Position numbers and translations under genes: made by a program. The notes beneath the pieces were generated by a model. The model saw only the letters and a list, made by a program, of their open reading frames with translations. It ran no database searches and was not told where the DNA came from. This document shows, piece by piece, positions 31,090 to 32,787 of a stretch of DNA of 32,787 nt. Position 1 is the stretch's first letter, and each line of letters starts with the position of its first letter. The DNA comes from Syntrophorhabdaceae bacterium. Its GTDB lineage: Bacteria > Desulfobacterota > Syntrophorhabdia > Syntrophorhabdales > Syntrophorhabdaceae. The stretch lies in the NCBI GenBank assembly GCA_028698615.1, contig JAQVWF010000004.1, positions 1 through 32,787 of the forward strand, read 5' to 3'.

Positions 31090-32318
31090 TGCACCACCTC
31101 TCCGTTGACATATTCATTCTTCGAAAAGGAGTCTGGTGTGAGCTTGGGATGGACCCTCACGCCTCCCCTTATGCGAATCCCCTCAGGGATGACCGTTTTC
31201 ATGCCGACAACGGTGAGGTCTTCCCCCGGATCGCCGATATCTGCGCGCTCGGAGATCACGCAGCCCGTGTCCACGATGGAGTGCCTGAGTTGAGCCCCCC
31301 TGCGGACGGCGGAATCGAAGAAGAGGATGGAGTCCTTGACGACGGCGCCTTCCTCCACCGTTACGCCGGGAAAGAGGATGGAATGCTCCACGCGGCCCTT
31401 GATGGAGCAGCCGCAATGGAAGAAGGCATCTTTGATGGCGGCCGCCGGGCCGACGAAGGCCGGCTGCCGGTCACGGATGCAGCTGTCGGCCATATTGGTC
31501 CTGAGCTGCCAGGAGCGTATGTCGATCCTGGGGGTATCGCCGAGCACATCCATGCTCGTGCGGTAATATTCATCCATCGTCCGGGTATATCCCCAGTAAC
31601 CGCTGTGCTTGTAGCCATAGACGCGGTGTTTTTGCATGAGCATGGGAATGATGTCCTTGCCGAACTCATGAGAGGAGCTTGCCGCATTCTCCTGGAGAGC
31701 GGCGATAAGGAGTTCGGCGCGAAAGACATAGATGGTCAGAGACGCCCATTCGAGGCGCGAGTTCTTTGGTTTTTCCCTGTATTGCGTGACCCTCCCTCCC
31801 CGGGGATCCTCGTCCTCGATGGATGCGAGGCCGAAACGGGACGATGCCTCGGGTGATACCTTCGTGAAGGCCACCGTCATGTCCGCGTTCTTCTCGATAT
31901 GAAACTCGATGAGCTTGCGATAGTCCATGCGGTAGATATGATCTCCCGAAAGGACGACGACTATCTGGGGGTCGCCCATGCGCATGAAATCGATGTTCTG
32001 ATAGACGGCGTCAGCCGTTCCCTTGTACCAGTCGGAGGCGCCCCTGCCCTGAAAGGGCGGGAGTATCACGGCCCGGCGCTGTCTTCCCGTCATGTCCCAG
32101 GGTTCACCGTTGGCGATGTGGCTGATCAATTCAAAGGGCCTGTATTGTGACAGGATGCCCACGTTCTCGATATCGGAATGCATGAGATTGCTCATGGGAA
32201 AATCGATGACGCGATAGAGCCCCCCGTAGGGCAGAACCGATTTGGGCCGAAAAAAAGTGAGTACATCCAGTTCGCCTACCCTTCCTCCTGCGAGGATCAT
32301 TGCGAGCACCTGTGCCAT
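31086..32318 (-). CDS. glgD: GlgC paralogue lacking key residues, GlgD-like regulatory subunit
   Basis: The 410-residue protein aligns with GlgC along its length. The N-terminal loop is AGGRVGELDVLT, with Glu at position 16 where the catalytic copy has Arg. The Asp of LSGDHIYRMDY (126) is kept, but the metal Asp of the GYWRDVG motif is replaced: it reads GYWGYTRT at 240-247. The beta-helix domain is intact, with repeats such as HCGCSIKGRVEHSILFPGVTVEEG. In Firmicutes a GlgD partner of this kind regulates GlgC. Co-translation with glgC suggests the same here. AAGGAGGGG upstream fixes the start. The symbol is by analogy. Confidence 0.85.
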   Translation of the reverse strand: MAQVLAMILAGGRVGELDVLTFFRPKSVLPYGGLYRVIDFPMSNLMHSDIENVGILSQYRPFELISHIANGEPWDMTGRQRRAVILPPFQGRGASDWYKGTADAVYQNIDFMRMGDPQIVVVLSGDHIYRMDYRKLIEFHIEKNADMTVAFTKVSPEASSRFGLASIEDEDPRGGRVTQYREKPKNSRLEWASLTIYVFRAELLIAALQENAASSSHEFGKDIIPMLMQKHRVYGYKHSGYWGYTRTMDEYYRTSMDVLGDTPRIDIRSWQLRTNMADSCIRDRQPAFVGPAAAIKDAFFHCGCSIKGRVEHSILFPGVTVEEGAVVKDSILFFDSAVRRGAQLRHSIVDTGCVISERADIGDPGEDLTVVGMKTVIPEGIRIRGGVRVHPKLTPDSFSKNEYVNGEVVQ

Positions 32319-32339
32319 AAGACAACCCCTCCTTGATGA

Positions 32340-32787
32340 TCAATCACCGGTTTCGAGAAGCGCGACAGGAAAAGTCCCGAAAAGCCCGGAACACATGAGT
32401 CCCGAAAACCCCTGCCAGCGGGTCTGCGTCAATTCCTCTCCCGTAAAGACGTTCCTGTAGGTCTCCTCATTCCCGGCTTCAGGAACGATCACCATTGTGC
32501 CTTCCCATATGTCAGGGAAGGCTGCATCCGGCGAGGACAACACGTTCGCAAGGAACCTCGGAACGACAACTATGATCGTCCTGTTGAGAAAACGCCGCGC
32601 GAACGCTATGATATGCCCCGATCGGGCCCCTACCGCTTCCAGCGGAATATATTCACCCCTTTCGAAGACCTCCCTGGTCTTCCGGCGAAGGCCGAGAGCC
32701 CTGTACGTTATGTACAGCTTTATTCTGCCGTCTTGCATGGAGCTTGTCAAATCTTTCGCATAAGCGGCCTCGCCTTTTTGGGAGAGC
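32340..32787 (-). CDS. treY: Maltooligosyl trehalose synthase, C-terminal part (5' end outside window)
   Basis: The frame runs in from the window edge and ends at 32340, giving 148 residues of the C-terminus. MQDGRIKLYITYRALGLRRKTREVFERGEYIPLEAVG and the following IAFARRF are the conserved C-terminal end of TreY, with VPEAGNEETYRNVFTGEELT matching the last beta-sheet domain. TreY converts the reducing-end glucose of maltodextrin into a trehalosyl end, which TreZ then releases as trehalose. The catalytic barrel is not in the window. It is 21 bp upstream of the GlgD-like gene, so the operon links glycogen-type polymer and trehalose. Confidence 0.82.
   Translation of the reverse strand, partial: LSQKGEAAYAKDLTSSMQDGRIKLYITYRALGLRRKTREVFERGEYIPLEAVGARSGHIIAFARRFLNRTIIVVVPRFLANVLSSPDAAFPDIWEGTMVIVPEAGNEETYRNVFTGEELTQTRWQGFSGLMCSGLFGTFPVALLETGD

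Noticed and set aside
1-32787. CRISPR array, tRNA, rRNA, transposase or prophage genes
   Set aside because: None seen on either strand; repeats found are short and dispersed, without regular spacers.

Overview
The window looks like a chromosomal segment of a GC-rich (high 50s %, by eye), Gram-negative anaerobe. The gene content fits Desulfobacterota (old Deltaproteobacteria), perhaps a Syntrophorhabdus-like syntroph. The signs are an Mla-type lipid transporter with a STAS-permease fusion, a heptosyltransferase-type glycosyltransferase, many PAS/GAF histidine kinases, sigma-54 control, radical SAM enzymes and the short ThiC. The placement rests on gene style only; there is no rRNA or marker tree in the window. 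No tRNA, rRNA, CRISPR array, insertion sequence or phage gene was seen.

Layout. 1-3581 (minus): one tight operon of ftsB-like, radical SAM, YbgC-type thioesterase, family 9 glycosyltransferase and B12-binding radical SAM (cut by the window start). 3648-4631 (minus): trpS, with a cysteine motif that suggests an Fe-S cluster. 4811-7171 (minus): two histidine kinases with no response regulator. 7240-10752 (minus): a four-gene Mla/MCE lipid-transport operon. 10951-15259 (minus): a ZraPSR-like envelope-stress operon. Its periplasmic protein gene is preceded by a near-perfect sigma-54 promoter, and its regulator is a sigma-54 activator, which implies autoregulation. 15592-18967 (plus): thiD, thiC, xseA. 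18989-20251 (minus): a YihY/BrkB membrane protein fused to a cyclic-nucleotide-binding domain. 20389-21943 (minus): a cyclophilin-like protein and an enolase-superfamily epimerase. 22098-25190 (plus): a five-PAS hybrid histidine kinase. 25209-26543 (minus): tandem duplicate nitroreductases. 26742-32787 (minus): a carbohydrate/osmolyte operon of treY (cut by the window end), a GlgD-like subunit, glgC, a GT-A glycosyltransferase, a small mechanosensitive-channel-like protein and a GalT-like nucleotidyltransferase.

The most interesting signals are: the complete sigma-54/ZraPSR-like circuit with a possible upstream activator site and an intra-operon hairpin; a glgC pair in which one copy has lost key residues and sits with trehalose, glycosyltransferase and channel genes; a dispersed intergenic element (two copies of about 147 bp, each starting about 10 bp after a minus-strand stop codon, with a third partial copy after xseA); four promoters whose -10 box lies only 5-9 bp from the start codon, suggesting leaderless mRNAs; the YihY-cyclic-nucleotide fusion; and a cysteine-rich insertion in a GAF histidine kinase.
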